Part shown: piece by piece, positions 18,030 to 27,146 of the stretch
Layout of the letters: every line of letters starts with the position of its first letter
Position numbering within the stretch: position 1 is the first letter of the stretch
Assembly: GCF_002788215.1 (NCBI RefSeq)
Contig: NZ_CP024845.1
Span: 1,116,001-1,180,000 of the forward strand
Length of the DNA: 64,000 nt
Reading direction: 5' to 3'
Origin: Halohasta litchfieldiae
Lineage (GTDB): Archaea; Halobacteriota; Halobacteria; Halobacteriales; Haloferacaceae
Notes under the pieces: generated by a model
Databases searched by the model: none
Told to the model about the DNA's origin: nothing
What the model saw: the letters and a program-made list of their open reading frames with translations, nothing else
Made by a program: the position numbers and the translations under genes

Positions 18030-18692
18030 TTATATAGTAGCCGACTCCGGCGTGGCCATCAGCGTCGACTCGACGAGCGCGTTGTGGCCCCGCCGCAACA
18101 GGTTCGACACCGACTGCTGGGAGACCCCGAGTTCGTCGGCGACCGCCTCCAGCGACGCTGCTCGTGGACTTTCGAAGTAGCCCACCTCCCAGGCGGTGCG
18201 GAGGGCGTCGGCCTGTCTGTCGGTCAGTCCGTACTGTTCGCCGTTCAGCGGTTGGGAGAGTTCGTGGAGCCGAAGGAGTTGAAAACCGACGTCGATCTCG
18301 GCACAGTAGTCCCGGAACGCCCCCAGCGCCTCGTGGCCGTCGAACCGCATCTGGAGCCGCCAGTGGTCGACCGTCCCGACGGCCTCCAAAATGACGGCGT
18401 TCATCTGGGTCGACAGATAGACGACCGACTCGACGTTTTCGGTCCACTCGGCCCGGTAGAGCGTGGCGTCCTCGAAGCTATCGAGCTGGCGGAGCCCCTG
18501 TACGGAGGGGTCGGCGGCCGCCGCGTCCTCGAAGGCCTCGACGTCGACCGCCGACACCCAGAAGTAGGGCGTCAGCACCGAGTCAGTGGCGACGACACGC
18601 TCGACTTCAATCCGCGCACCCGGCAGCACAGTCAGCGTTTCGTGGAGGGCAAACGCGTGGGCAGGCACCTGAAACTCACCGAACAAACTCAT
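18030..18692 (-). CDS. HTH-10 (bacterio-opsin activator type) transcriptional regulator
   Basis: 220 aa: N-terminal sensor-like domain (1-155) of the kind found with haloarchaeal HTH-10 proteins, and a C-terminal HTH: LTDRQADALRTAWEVGYFES, then VADELGVSQQSVSNLLRRGH. ATG 18692 is preferred over 18728 because MSLFGEFQVPAHAFAL is the usual N-terminus of this class. Next to an MFS exporter and an iron-type lipoprotein on the same strand, so it may control them. Confidence 0.82.
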   Translation of the reverse strand: MSLFGEFQVPAHAFALHETLTVLPGARIEVERVVATDSVLTPYFWVSAVDVEAFEDAAAADPSVQGLRQLDSFEDATLYRAEWTENVESVVYLSTQMNAVILEAVGTVDHWRLQMRFDGHEALGAFRDYCAEIDVGFQLLRLHELSQPLNGEQYGLTDRQADALRTAWEVGYFESPRAASLEAVADELGVSQQSVSNLLRRGHNALVESTLMATPESATI

Positions 18693-18753
18693 TGGGAGCC
18701 ACAGGCCGTCACCTCGGATAAGTCTCACGCACAGGTGGGTTCGGCGACTGTAT

Positions 18754-20016
18754 TCAGTCGGCAGTCGACCCAGCCAGCGTCGGCGTCGACGCGAGCCGCC
18801 GGACGGCCGGAAGCGCGACTAAAGCGATCCCAATCTCTAGGCTCCCGACGACCAGAAAGGCAGTCAGATAGTCGGTGGCCGAGCCGACGATCCCGCCGAT
18901 CAGAAACCCGGTCAAAAATCCCAGACTCCCAAAGACGTTGAAGCCACCCATTGCGACCCCTCGCTCGGCCGAGTCGACCAGATCAGTCACCAGCGCCATC
19001 GTCGCTGGGGCGACAAACGCTCCGGCGACCCCGACAAGCACCATGAGTCCCATTGCGAGTTCAACGCTGGCGGCCAACCCAACCGCAATGATCGTGACTC
19101 CGTACCCAATCGAACCAGCGACGACCGGCACAAACCGGCCGATCCGGTCCGACAACGAGCCGAGTGGGTACTGGAGCAGTGCGAACGGAAAAAAGAACAG
19201 CGCGAGTGCGATGCCGACCCCCGCGGCATCCAACCCGAACACATCGCCGAAGTAGAACACACCCACAAGTGAGAAGAACCCGGCAGTAAGTCGGTCGATG
19301 AAGCCGAAAGCGTAGGGAACGCCGAGGGCAGGCGTCGACCGAAGCGTCGCCATCGCGGTCCCGAACCCGCGGCGGTCGCTGGCGGTCGACGCCGTTTCAG
19401 TATCAACGGTATCGGAGACAGTCGACGCCAACAGGCCCGCGCCGGCGAGCACCGCGGCTCCAGCATAGACTGGCCCAAAGGGGTCGACCGCCGAGAGTTG
19501 ACCACCCGCGACCGAGCCGAGGGCCGCCCCGAGACCGATGGCAATCCCCGCCGCGCCCATGTTTCGGCCATTGCCACCCGAGAGATCCATTAACATCGTG
19601 ATGCTCAGCGAGAACGCGCCAATCGTGAACGCACCGCCCAACACACGGACGACGAGTGCGCCCCGAAAGCCAACGCCGAGCGTCGGCAGCAACGCCAACA
19701 GGAGATAGCTGACTGCGCCGCCGACTGCACCGGCGAGAACAAGGGGCGTTCGTCGACCCAGCGCGTCGCTCGCGGCTCCCCAGACGACCGCAAACGCGAC
19801 GAAAGCCCCGAACTCGGCGACCAGAAACCACATCCCGGCCTGAATTGCCCGCGGCGCGCCGAGGGCGACGATCAGTCCATCGAGACCGGGATACAGCAAC
19901 ACCTGCGAGACGAGCACCGCCCAGACGACGACCGCCAGCCGAAGCCGGGCGGTGCCGAGGCTTCGACCGACGCTGCGGAGGCTCCACTCTCGTCGACTGG
20001 TCGCTGGCTGGTCCAT
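18754..20016 (-). CDS. MFS transporter
   Basis: 420-aa major facilitator superfamily protein with about 12 helices. The loop 2-3 signature region reads WGAASDALGRRTPLVLAGAV and the loop 8-9 counterpart GSLSDRIGRFVPVVAG, as in drug/solute exporters. Only 9 nt separate it from the upstream iron-type lipoprotein gene, so they are probably one operon; efflux of a metal complex or siderophore is possible but inferred. Confidence 0.85.
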   Translation of the reverse strand: MDQPATSRREWSLRSVGRSLGTARLRLAVVVWAVLVSQVLLYPGLDGLIVALGAPRAIQAGMWFLVAEFGAFVAFAVVWGAASDALGRRTPLVLAGAVGGAVSYLLLALLPTLGVGFRGALVVRVLGGAFTIGAFSLSITMLMDLSGGNGRNMGAAGIAIGLGAALGSVAGGQLSAVDPFGPVYAGAAVLAGAGLLASTVSDTVDTETASTASDRRGFGTAMATLRSTPALGVPYAFGFIDRLTAGFFSLVGVFYFGDVFGLDAAGVGIALALFFFPFALLQYPLGSLSDRIGRFVPVVAGSIGYGVTIIAVGLAASVELAMGLMVLVGVAGAFVAPATMALVTDLVDSAERGVAMGGFNVFGSLGFLTGFLIGGIVGSATDYLTAFLVVGSLEIGIALVALPAVRRLASTPTLAGSTAD

Positions 20017-20025
20017 GATGAGACG

Positions 20026-21099
20026 TTAGGAGAGATCAACGGTCGGCGTACTGAAAAAGGCCGTCTCATAACCCTCGTGGCGAGCGACCTGTGTCGGCGT
20101 TGTTACCTCGACTGAGAGAGCTTCCTGACCGGTCAGACCGGGTGCGCTGAGACCGTAGTGGAAGCCGATCTCAGGGTCGAGTGCCGGTGTGAGCGACTCC
20201 GAAAGCACGGTCTCACCGTCGGTGCCGTCGACAGTCGCACTGAGGCCCATCCCGGGAACGACAAACTCGTTGTAGCGCGTTGCGGTGGTCACTGCGAGAT
20301 ACGGCGACTCACCGAACCGGTCGGCCTCCAGCAGGCTCGCCCGGTAGCGAATATCGTCTGCGAGCGCCTCGCCCATCGATGTGCCACCTAACTCTCGGAC
20401 TGTCCCGAGCGAGAGTCCACCCATCTCCATCGGGTCGACAGCGCCCTCCTGGCCGGCTTGGTCGTCGTACTGCTGGAAGTCGAGTTCGTTGCGGCCCGAC
20501 TCGCTGTACTCGAAGTCGATTGCGACCGTTTCCGGCTCACTGAGTCGACCCTCGAAGGAGCCGAACCGATCTGCGGTGACACCACCGACAGTCACCTCGG
20601 CGGTGTAGCTCCCGTCGCCGTCGAGATGGTAGTTATCGCCGTAATGGAACCCCATCCGCTGGGAGAGCATCGGATAGATGGTTTCGCGGTTGTTCACGTT
20701 GTTCCCGCCAGTGACGGCAATGTTGACGCTCGAAACGGGGAGCACAACCCCACTGTCGGCGTCCCGAACCGCGGCCATCAGGTGGACCGCGTCGTCGGCC
20801 TCGACCTCGAAGATGCGGGCCTCGTACCCCTCGCCGTCCTCGCTGCGGAACACCCGCCAGAATCGGTGCGGAAAGGTGTACATCAGTTGGACGCGTCGAC
20901 CACCGCTGGTCGTTCCCATCCCGGCCATTTCCATCGCTTCGGTGTGAGTTGGCCAGTAGATGGCCTCGGGGCGGGGGTCGACCAGCGCTGGCTCCCGGCC
21001 GTAGGTCGTGTCGGCGGCGGACTCGAAGGCGTCGACACAGCCTGCGGCCGATGTAGTCAACCCTGCCGCAGTCGCTGCGAGAAACTGTCGTCTGTCCAT
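20026..21099 (-). CDS. Tat lipoprotein, putative iron-transport component
   Basis: 357 aa. Twin-arginine signal MDRRQFLAATAAGLTTSAAG with lipobox cysteine (SAAGC, C21). The body resembles the haloarchaeal iron-transporter-annotated lipoproteins related to periplasmic Tpd/P19: YPMLSQRMGFHYGDNYHLDG, MAAVRDADSGVVLPVSSV, and a second GFHYG near the C-terminus. Clustered His/Met residues (THTEAMEMAGMG) could bind metal. Divergent from the DyP-like gene, sharing a palindrome in the 98-bp gap. Confidence 0.7.
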   Translation of the reverse strand: MDRRQFLAATAAGLTTSAAGCVDAFESAADTTYGREPALVDPRPEAIYWPTHTEAMEMAGMGTTSGGRRVQLMYTFPHRFWRVFRSEDGEGYEARIFEVEADDAVHLMAAVRDADSGVVLPVSSVNIAVTGGNNVNNRETIYPMLSQRMGFHYGDNYHLDGDGSYTAEVTVGGVTADRFGSFEGRLSEPETVAIDFEYSESGRNELDFQQYDDQAGQEGAVDPMEMGGLSLGTVRELGGTSMGEALADDIRYRASLLEADRFGESPYLAVTTATRYNEFVVPGMGLSATVDGTDGETVLSESLTPALDPEIGFHYGLSAPGLTGQEALSVEVTTPTQVARHEGYETAFFSTPTVDLS

Positions 21100-21140
21100 A
21101 TCGACGTTTGGTTACACGGCTTCATACAGATTCTGATCGC

Positions 21141-21155
21141 TCCCACTGAGTGGGA
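21141..21155. promoter_or_regulatory. Perfect palindrome in divergent promoter (operator candidate)
   Basis: TCCCACTGAGTGGGA: 7-bp arms with a 1-nt centre, in the 98-bp gap between the iron-type lipoprotein (start 21099) and the DyP-like gene (start 21198), 43-57 nt from either start. Symmetric and centrally placed, it is a good operator candidate for a dimeric regulator, for example an iron-responsive one (inference). Confidence 0.45.
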
Positions 21156-21197
21156 CTGAGCAGAACGGGTTTTGAGGCTGGCGTCCCTACCCCGCCT

Positions 21198-22529
21198 ATG
21201 GAACTCCCGGGACCGAACGCCTCGCGTCGACGCTTCCTGAAGGCGGCCCTCACGGTCGGTGGAGCGAGCGCACTGTCGGCCTGTCTCGACCGGTTCAGCG
21301 AGGAGCCGATTCCACAGGGTACCGACGACCCAACCTCGTTTCCTGACCGGCAGTTCGCCTGGAACGACAGCCTCGAACGCGACGACCACGGCAACGTCGT
21401 CCTCCCCGAACACCACCTCTTTGTATACCTGAACTACGACGGCGAGGCAGGCAGCGAGGGAGTGCCGACAGCCACCGACCGCGAACAGTTGGAGACAGCC
21501 CTCCGGACCATCGAGCGTGCCTACGAATGGAGCAACCGGGGCGTCGTCTTCGACCTTTCGTACTCGCCGGCCTACTTCGACCGCTTTGAGGAGCCACTGC
21601 CCGACTCGGTCGACCTCCCGTCACCCGAGCGACTCACCCCGGTCGACACGCCCACGCTCGACGAGCAGGACGCCCTGCTGCATCTCGCCTCGGACCGAAG
21701 CGACGCGCTGCTAGCTATCGAGGAGACACTGTTCGCAACTGGTGACGACGCTCCCGACACGCTGAATGGCGTCGACGTAGCGGGTCGACTGAGTGACGTG
21801 TTCACGGTCGACGACCGCCGAACCGGGTTTATTGGGCCGGGACTCCCGGCAGCCAATCAGGATGGCGTCGCTGGGATTCCCGACAACGGGCCGGTTCCCG
21901 AGGAGTCGCCGCTTTTTATGGGATTCAAGGCCGCCTTCGCCGGGAATCAGGCCACCGAGGAGTACGTCACGATTTCGACGGGACCGTTTGCCGGTAGCAC
22001 GACCAAACACGTCGCCCGGCTTCGCCAAGAACTCGACAAATGGTACGGCGAAAACAGCCACGATGACATGGTGAGCAAACTGTTTAGCCCGCGTCACGCC
22101 GAGTCCGGCGCGGTCGAAGGTGTCGGCGAGAACCTCGGCGATCACAGCGGGATCACCGACGAGATCTACGAGCGAATCACCGAGACAGCCGAAGAGTTTG
22201 GCGTGGTTGGTCACGCCGAGAAGGCTGCTAGAGCAAATCGGGACGCCGAGGGCAACGTCCGAACCTTGCGTCGACACGTTGAGTCGACTGACGACGACAC
22301 TGCGAGTCTTCAGTTCCCATCGCTCCAGCAGGGGATCAGTGAGTTCAACGCGGTCCAAGAGGCGATGAACGGCACGGATATCGTCGCGGAGAATCCGGCG
22401 ATCAAGCCGCGGGTGAAAAACGGAATCTTTCGCTACGTGTTCGTTCAAAACAGGGGCAACTTTCTCGTGCCGCCGCGGTCACTCCGGGCGTTTCCGACGT
22501 CGACCGGCGATGCCCCAGCCGAGCAGTAG
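21198..22529 (+). CDS. Tat-exported DyP-type peroxidase-like protein
   Basis: 443 aa with Tat signal (SRRRFLKAALTVGGASA, then LSACL lipobox-like). The body resembles the haloarchaeal proteins related to dye-decolorising peroxidases: ESPLFMGFKAAFAGNQATEE, ISTGPFAGSTTKHVARLRQ, and a C-terminal NRGNFLVPPRSLRAFP. In bacteria EfeB DyP proteins partner with an iron-import lipoprotein; the divergent neighbour fits that pairing. Start at ATG 21198; the 16 upstream codons are atypical. Confidence 0.68.
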   Translation: MELPGPNASRRRFLKAALTVGGASALSACLDRFSEEPIPQGTDDPTSFPDRQFAWNDSLERDDHGNVVLPEHHLFVYLNYDGEAGSEGVPTATDREQLETALRTIERAYEWSNRGVVFDLSYSPAYFDRFEEPLPDSVDLPSPERLTPVDTPTLDEQDALLHLASDRSDALLAIEETLFATGDDAPDTLNGVDVAGRLSDVFTVDDRRTGFIGPGLPAANQDGVAGIPDNGPVPEESPLFMGFKAAFAGNQATEEYVTISTGPFAGSTTKHVARLRQELDKWYGENSHDDMVSKLFSPRHAESGAVEGVGENLGDHSGITDEIYERITETAEEFGVVGHAEKAARANRDAEGNVRTLRRHVESTDDDTASLQFPSLQQGISEFNAVQEAMNGTDIVAENPAIKPRVKNGIFRYVFVQNRGNFLVPPRSLRAFPTSTGDAPAEQ

Positions 22530-22541
22530 CGGCCTGTCGTT

Positions 22542-23195
22542 CTACAGTGCGTTCTCGATAGCGCTACTGATGGCGTCGTAGCTTGCAACACTGTCGAGGA
22601 CCGTGCCGTCGACCCGAGCACCGGGTGTCCCACCGATACCCAGCTCTTGGGCTCGATTGCCGTTGGCTTCGATGACCTGTTGATACGTTCCGTTACTGGC
22701 GTCGCTCAACACCCGACACGGGTCAGCACCGACCTGCTCGGCGAGGTCGCCGATCCGTTGCCATGAGTAGTCCTCTTGATTTTCGTAGGCCGCCGTGGCG
22801 AACTCAAAAAAGGTCTCGTCATCGTACTCAGCTTGGATACTCCGGGCGGCGTTTGCGACCGGTTCGTTCCACTCGCTGTTGACAACGAGAAAATCATAGC
22901 GTTCGAACTGCACGTCGTCACCCGCATACTCCGATTCGAGTCGATCGAGATCATTCAATACGAAGGTTGCACAATGCGGGCAGGCAAAGTCCTCAAACAG
23001 TTCGACGGTAATCGCCGCGTCGTCGCCTCCGAGAGTCGGCTGTGGTAACTCGTCGACCGGCTCGCGGTCGGTCAGCTCACAGCTGTGAGAGGTGTCAGCC
23101 GCCGAGTTGCCGCCACCGAGACAGCCCGAAAGGCCGACTGTTCCAACCGCAACTGCGCCCGTCGCCGCGAGATACCCACGCCGAGTTTGATCCAT
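22542..23195 (-). CDS. DsbA-family thioredoxin-fold Tat lipoprotein
   Basis: 217-aa thiol-disulfide protein outside the membrane. N-terminal TRRGYLAATGAVAVGTVGLS with lipobox GLSGC (C25), then a thioredoxin domain with active site CPHC (72-75) and the cis-Pro loop GIGGTPGARVDG. DsbA-type helical insertion is present in between. Probably oxidises or isomerises exported proteins. Confidence 0.88.
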   Translation of the reverse strand: MDQTRRGYLAATGAVAVGTVGLSGCLGGGNSAADTSHSCELTDREPVDELPQPTLGGDDAAITVELFEDFACPHCATFVLNDLDRLESEYAGDDVQFERYDFLVVNSEWNEPVANAARSIQAEYDDETFFEFATAAYENQEDYSWQRIGDLAEQVGADPCRVLSDASNGTYQQVIEANGNRAQELGIGGTPGARVDGTVLDSVASYDAISSAIENAL

Positions 23196-23341
23196 ACTCG
23201 TTCCTAGGTGGCCGAATATATATGCCCACTGTCATTGGGCCCGTGAGACCGACTCAAACCGGGGACAGCGTCGACCAGACGGCCGTCGGCCCGCTACTGT
23301 CCGGCGGTAGTACTATGTTTCGTGTCTGCATATACCATGGT

Positions 23342-23764
23342 ATGCCGACAGTCACGTTTCGTGGCCGGGAAATCGAGTGCAACGAAGGCGAGACGCTCCG
23401 CGATGTGTTACAGGATGCCGGGCTGACGCCACACAACGGAAAAACGAAGACGTTCAACTGCAGGGGGTTTGCCTCCTGTGGCACCTGTGCAGTTGCGGTC
23501 GACGGCGAGGTCAGCGACGTGGGACTCCGTGAGAAGGGTCGACTGCTTGTCCCACCGCATCATCCGAACTACGACCTCCGGCTATCCTGCCAGACGAAGG
23601 TTATAGGCGATGTCCGCGTCGAAAAGTATCCCGGCAACTGGGGCACGAAGATCGCCAAGGGACCACTGCCGCCGGTCGACGAGGTCGACTCCGCAGAGAC
23701 CGACCCCGCAGAGACCGACTCCGCAGAGTTCGACTCGGAGGCCAGCGAAGCGACCGTCGACTGA
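23342..23764 (+). CDS. [2Fe-2S] ferredoxin
   Basis: 140-aa electron carrier with a beta-grasp fold. Ligand set: C-x5-C-x2-C (NCRGFASCGTC) and a fourth Cys 33 residues later (LRLSCQTKV). The CX5CX2C spacing is that of adrenodoxin-type rather than plant-type ferredoxins, unlike the usual halophilic ferredoxin. An acidic tail with DPAET/DSAET repeats follows the domain. ATG 23342 (MPTVTFRG) is used; an in-frame ATG at 23315 is the alternative. Confidence 0.8.
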   Translation: MPTVTFRGREIECNEGETLRDVLQDAGLTPHNGKTKTFNCRGFASCGTCAVAVDGEVSDVGLREKGRLLVPPHHPNYDLRLSCQTKVIGDVRVEKYPGNWGTKIAKGPLPPVDEVDSAETDPAETDSAEFDSEASEATVD

Positions 23765-23813
23765 CCGTCGACGATTTCGAAGGATGCGGCGTGCCGGTGA
23801 AGACGTACTGCTG

Positions 23814-24881
23814 TTAGTTCGTTGATTGGGGGAGTAGTATCGTCGCCTTACCGCCTCCACCGTCAGACTGCGTTTCAACGGAGAGTTGTCCATCGTAGTA
23901 CTCAATGAGCCACTTCGAGAGCCAGAGTCCGAGACCGCTGCTGTGCTGTAGTTTCGTCTCGTCTTGATCGTTGTTGATAAGCAGCTGTTCGTCCTCTGGA
24001 AACCCGTCTCCATTATCGCAGATCTCAATTCGTACCATCCCGTTTGCTCGTGAGCCTCGAACAGTGATCTCCGGTGGATCGCCCCCGTATTCGCACGCGT
24101 TTTCGACTAACTCCGAGATCGCTTCTTCGATATAATCGCCCGCGAGAACCGAGAGCTCAGCCGAGATATCCAGCGTCAAACTCATATCCGGATACGACTC
24201 TTCCCACTCGCCACGCGTACTGTCGAACACCGAGACGAGGTCAATCGGGTACGTCTCTGCGTCTTGGTCGACCAACTCATCGATAACCTTGATTTTCGTC
24301 TGTGTATCAGAGAGGTCCGAACCGATATCGGCCACCTTCTGACCGAGATCCGTTCTGTCCGACGCTGTGATCTCAGCATCGCTCCGCAACTGCTCTCCGT
24401 AGCCGAGTAACATCTGTGCTGAATGTCGGAGATTGTGACGCACGAATCGGTTTACAACCGACGCTTTCTGGCGTTGCTTCGCAACGGTGCGAGCACGAAT
24501 CCGACGCACGTCATGAAACCCAATCAGCACGTGTGCAAATGCGCTCACACCGACGATGATCCCCCCGGAGAGCAGCGGGAAACGTACCTGTCCGCCTGCT
24601 GCGATCTGGAACGTGATCACTAACCCCAAGACGGCAGTTGTAACGACGACTCCGAGTGTATTCCACCCTGCGACACGAAGGAGATGATCCGAATCAACAG
24701 TACTGCGATACAGTACCAGTCCACCCACACCGAACGCACCACCAAGTACGAGTATTGCACCGGCAATGATAATTCCAGGGAAACTAGTTGTACTGCCGGC
24801 AAAATACTGAACGACAATATATATCAAACCAATTCCAGTTATACTAATTATTGATGCCGCAAAAATACGCTTCCAATTCAT
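23814..24881 (-). CDS. Membrane sensor histidine kinase
   Basis: 355 aa. Residues 1-125 have four hydrophobic helices and no PAS domain; the dimerisation/phosphoacceptor region contains FVRHNLRHSAQ, then N-box ELVENACEYG, G1 DNGDGF, and G2 SSGLGLWLSKW. Typical of haloarchaeal kinases without a linked response regulator. It begins the phosphate block, upstream of which phoU lies on the same strand, so a role in phosphate sensing is possible but not shown. Confidence 0.88.
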   Translation of the reverse strand: MNWKRIFAASIISITGIGLIYIVVQYFAGSTTSFPGIIIAGAILVLGGAFGVGGLVLYRSTVDSDHLLRVAGWNTLGVVVTTAVLGLVITFQIAAGGQVRFPLLSGGIIVGVSAFAHVLIGFHDVRRIRARTVAKQRQKASVVNRFVRHNLRHSAQMLLGYGEQLRSDAEITASDRTDLGQKVADIGSDLSDTQTKIKVIDELVDQDAETYPIDLVSVFDSTRGEWEESYPDMSLTLDISAELSVLAGDYIEEAISELVENACEYGGDPPEITVRGSRANGMVRIEICDNGDGFPEDEQLLINNDQDETKLQHSSGLGLWLSKWLIEYYDGQLSVETQSDGGGGKATILLPQSTN

Positions 24882-24993
24882 ATCGGATTATTATATTCTA
24901 TATTAAAAATTGTACTGGTTAATTTATAATATAATTTATATATTTTGAACAGTCTCTACTCGGAGCCCAACTTCTTCATTGGTAATACAGTTT

Positions 24994-25662
24994 TCAGTAA
25001 AGCAGTTGATCGTCGCCGTCGACCATATATACGGTCCGGGCGGCGATGTTGACCGCGTGGTCGCCGACGCGTTCGATATCCCGCACCGTCAGGAGGCCAT
25101 GCGAGGCCGCGGTGCGCGTCGACTCCCGGTCGCCAGCCTCGGCATCATCAGCCAACAGTGACCGGATAATCCGCTGGGTGGTTCGGTCACAGGCCGCATC
25201 GAGGTCGTCGTCCCGTGCGGCAACCGCCCGACAGGCGTCGGAATCGGTCGACTCGTAGGCGGCAATCGCATCCTCGACCATCTCGCGGGCGTCGCCGCCG
25301 AGGGACGCGATGTCGACGGCGGGATGAATTCCCTCGCGTCCGGCGCGGGTGTGTTCGGCGAGGTTCGTCGCGAGATCCGCGATGCGTTCGAGGTCGGTGA
25401 TGATTTTAAACGAGGCCGTGATGCGTCGGAGATCGCCCGCGACCGGCTGTTCGAGCGCAATGAGGTCGATACAGGCGGCTTCGAGTTCGAGATAGCGCTC
25501 GTTGATCTCACTGTCGCCGTCGACCACCTGCTCGGCGAGTCGACGGTCGCCGGTGGCGGCGGCCCTGAGAGCGTCATCGTAACGGTCGACGACCAACTCG
25601 GCCAACAGGACGACCTCGGTTGTGAGCCACGAAAGCTGGTCGTGGTAGTCGGTCCGTGACAT
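24994..25662 (-). CDS. phoU: PhoU-family phosphate regulator
   Basis: 222 aa with two PhoU-type three-helix repeats: ERIADLATNLAEH in the first half and RVGDHAVNIAARTVYMVDG in the second, the E/D metal-binding pattern of the family. PhoU restrains Pst transport and links it to signalling. Divergent from pstS across a 354-bp AT-rich region. Confidence 0.92.
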   Translation of the reverse strand: MSRTDYHDQLSWLTTEVVLLAELVVDRYDDALRAAATGDRRLAEQVVDGDSEINERYLELEAACIDLIALEQPVAGDLRRITASFKIITDLERIADLATNLAEHTRAGREGIHPAVDIASLGGDAREMVEDAIAAYESTDSDACRAVAARDDDLDAACDRTTQRIIRSLLADDAEAGDRESTRTAASHGLLTVRDIERVGDHAVNIAARTVYMVDGDDQLLY

Positions 25663-25665
25663 TGC

Positions 25666-25761
25666 TTAGCTGAACTGGCCCGTGATGGACTCCACGAGGC
25701 AGTCAGGGGTACTGCTCGATTCCTCGGTTGTGCTGAGTGAGTTGGACTGTTGCGTTGCCAT
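25666..25761 (-). CDS. Possible 31-aa peptide upstream of phoU
   Basis: ATG 25761 to TAA 25666-25668 encodes a Ser/Thr-rich peptide ending PDCLVESITGQFS, with only 3 nt between its stop and the phoU ATG. The spacing suggests coupling, but there is no homology I recognise and the ATG lies inside the palindrome CCATATATGG. Could be a leader peptide or untranslated leader. Confidence 0.3.
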   Translation of the reverse strand: MATQQSNSLSTTEESSSTPDCLVESITGQFS

Positions 25762-26016
25762 ATATGGCCTCCATAGCGGGTGACGAGGGCGATCCCCGAC
25801 AGTCGGTCGAGTGAGCGGTGTCGCTGCGCGTCGACTATCGCTACCACGAGACCTCTTAAATGAGCTGCTAAGTGTGGTATTGAGAGGTACCGAGCCGACA
25901 GTAGGTTCGGGTGACACCGCATCCAGAGGCAAATCTATATAGTACTATATTGATGTTGTGAGGATATATACTACTCATAGCATCGTATTTTTACACCGTA
26001 TCCAAACGTACTGGTG

Positions 26017-27027
26017 ATGGCAGGTAATGACCACACCCGTTCTCCCGGCTCGGTATCACGACGTAAATTCCTCGTCGGCGCTAGCTCTGTCGGTGCCGTT
26101 GGCATCGCAGGCTGTACCAGCACCTCCGGCGATGGTGGTCTCGGTGGCGGCGACGGCGACAGTGGCGACGGCCCCTCGGGAGAGGTCATCGTTACCGGGT
26201 CGAGTACGGTGTTTCCGGTCTCCGACGAGATGGCCGAGCGGTTCATGGACGAAAACGACAATGTCAATGTGATCACTGACTCGACCGGCAGCGGTGGCGG
26301 CTTCGCCAATAACTTCTGTCCCGGCTCCTCGGACATCAACGGTGCCTCCCGCCCGATCAAGGACGCCGAAATCCAAAGCTGTGATGAAAACGACGTCGAG
26401 GCCGTCGAATTCCAGATCGCCGGCGACGCCCTGACGATGGCGGTCAGCCCCGAAAACGACTGGGTCGACAGCATGACCTTCGACGAGCTGGCCCAGATCT
26501 GGAACGGCGACGACCCCGCCCAGACGTGGGCCGACGTCAACCCCGAATGGCCCGACGAGGAGTTCGAACTGTTCGGCCCCGACGACACCTCCGGAACGTT
26601 CGACTGGTTCACCGAGAACGTCGTCGGCGAGGCCGGCAACCACCGCAGCGACTACGAGCCGACCGAGGACGACAACACGATTATTCAGGGCATCTCGAAC
26701 AACGAGTACGCGATTGGCTACTTCGGCTACGCCTACTACCAGGAGAATCAGGATATGCTCAAAGCGCTCAGTATCGCTGAAACCGCGGACAACGAGCCAG
26801 CGGCCCCGAGCTTGGAGGCTGCACAGTCTGGCGACTACCCGATGGCCCGGCCGCTGTATATCTACGCCAGCGCCGACTCGCTCAGCGAAAAAGATCAGGT
26901 CTACGCGTACACGGAGTACTATCTCGAAAACTCCAGTGCGGAGTTCATCGCCGACGACATCGGCTACGTCCCCTCCAATCAAGAGCAAGTCGACGAGAAC
27001 CTGTCGACGCTCGAAGAGTACGCCTGA
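26017..27027 (+). CDS. pstS: Phosphate ABC transporter substrate-binding protein PstS
   Basis: 336-aa Tat lipoprotein: SRRKFLVGASSVGAVGIAGC gives the signal and lipobox, followed by a Gly/Asp linker. Phosphate-binding segments are VTGSSTVFPVSDEMAERF, STGSGGGFANNFC, NGASRPIK and DDTSGTFDWFTE. TATTTTTA at 25987 is right for transcription from the start codon. A GTG at 26014 is the alternative start. First gene of the pstSCAB cluster. Confidence 0.95.
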   Translation: MAGNDHTRSPGSVSRRKFLVGASSVGAVGIAGCTSTSGDGGLGGGDGDSGDGPSGEVIVTGSSTVFPVSDEMAERFMDENDNVNVITDSTGSGGGFANNFCPGSSDINGASRPIKDAEIQSCDENDVEAVEFQIAGDALTMAVSPENDWVDSMTFDELAQIWNGDDPAQTWADVNPEWPDEEFELFGPDDTSGTFDWFTENVVGEAGNHRSDYEPTEDDNTIIQGISNNEYAIGYFGYAYYQENQDMLKALSIAETADNEPAAPSLEAAQSGDYPMARPLYIYASADSLSEKDQVYAYTEYYLENSSAEFIADDIGYVPSNQEQVDENLSTLEEYA

Positions 27028-27146
27028 GGTCGACAACACCCGAACTTCGGCAACACGCGTGAGTTCAACAACACGTCCGCTTGCGCCGCCGTCGCTATCG
27101 CATCACGAATGAATTAAGACTACCACACAATATCTATGAGTCACTT

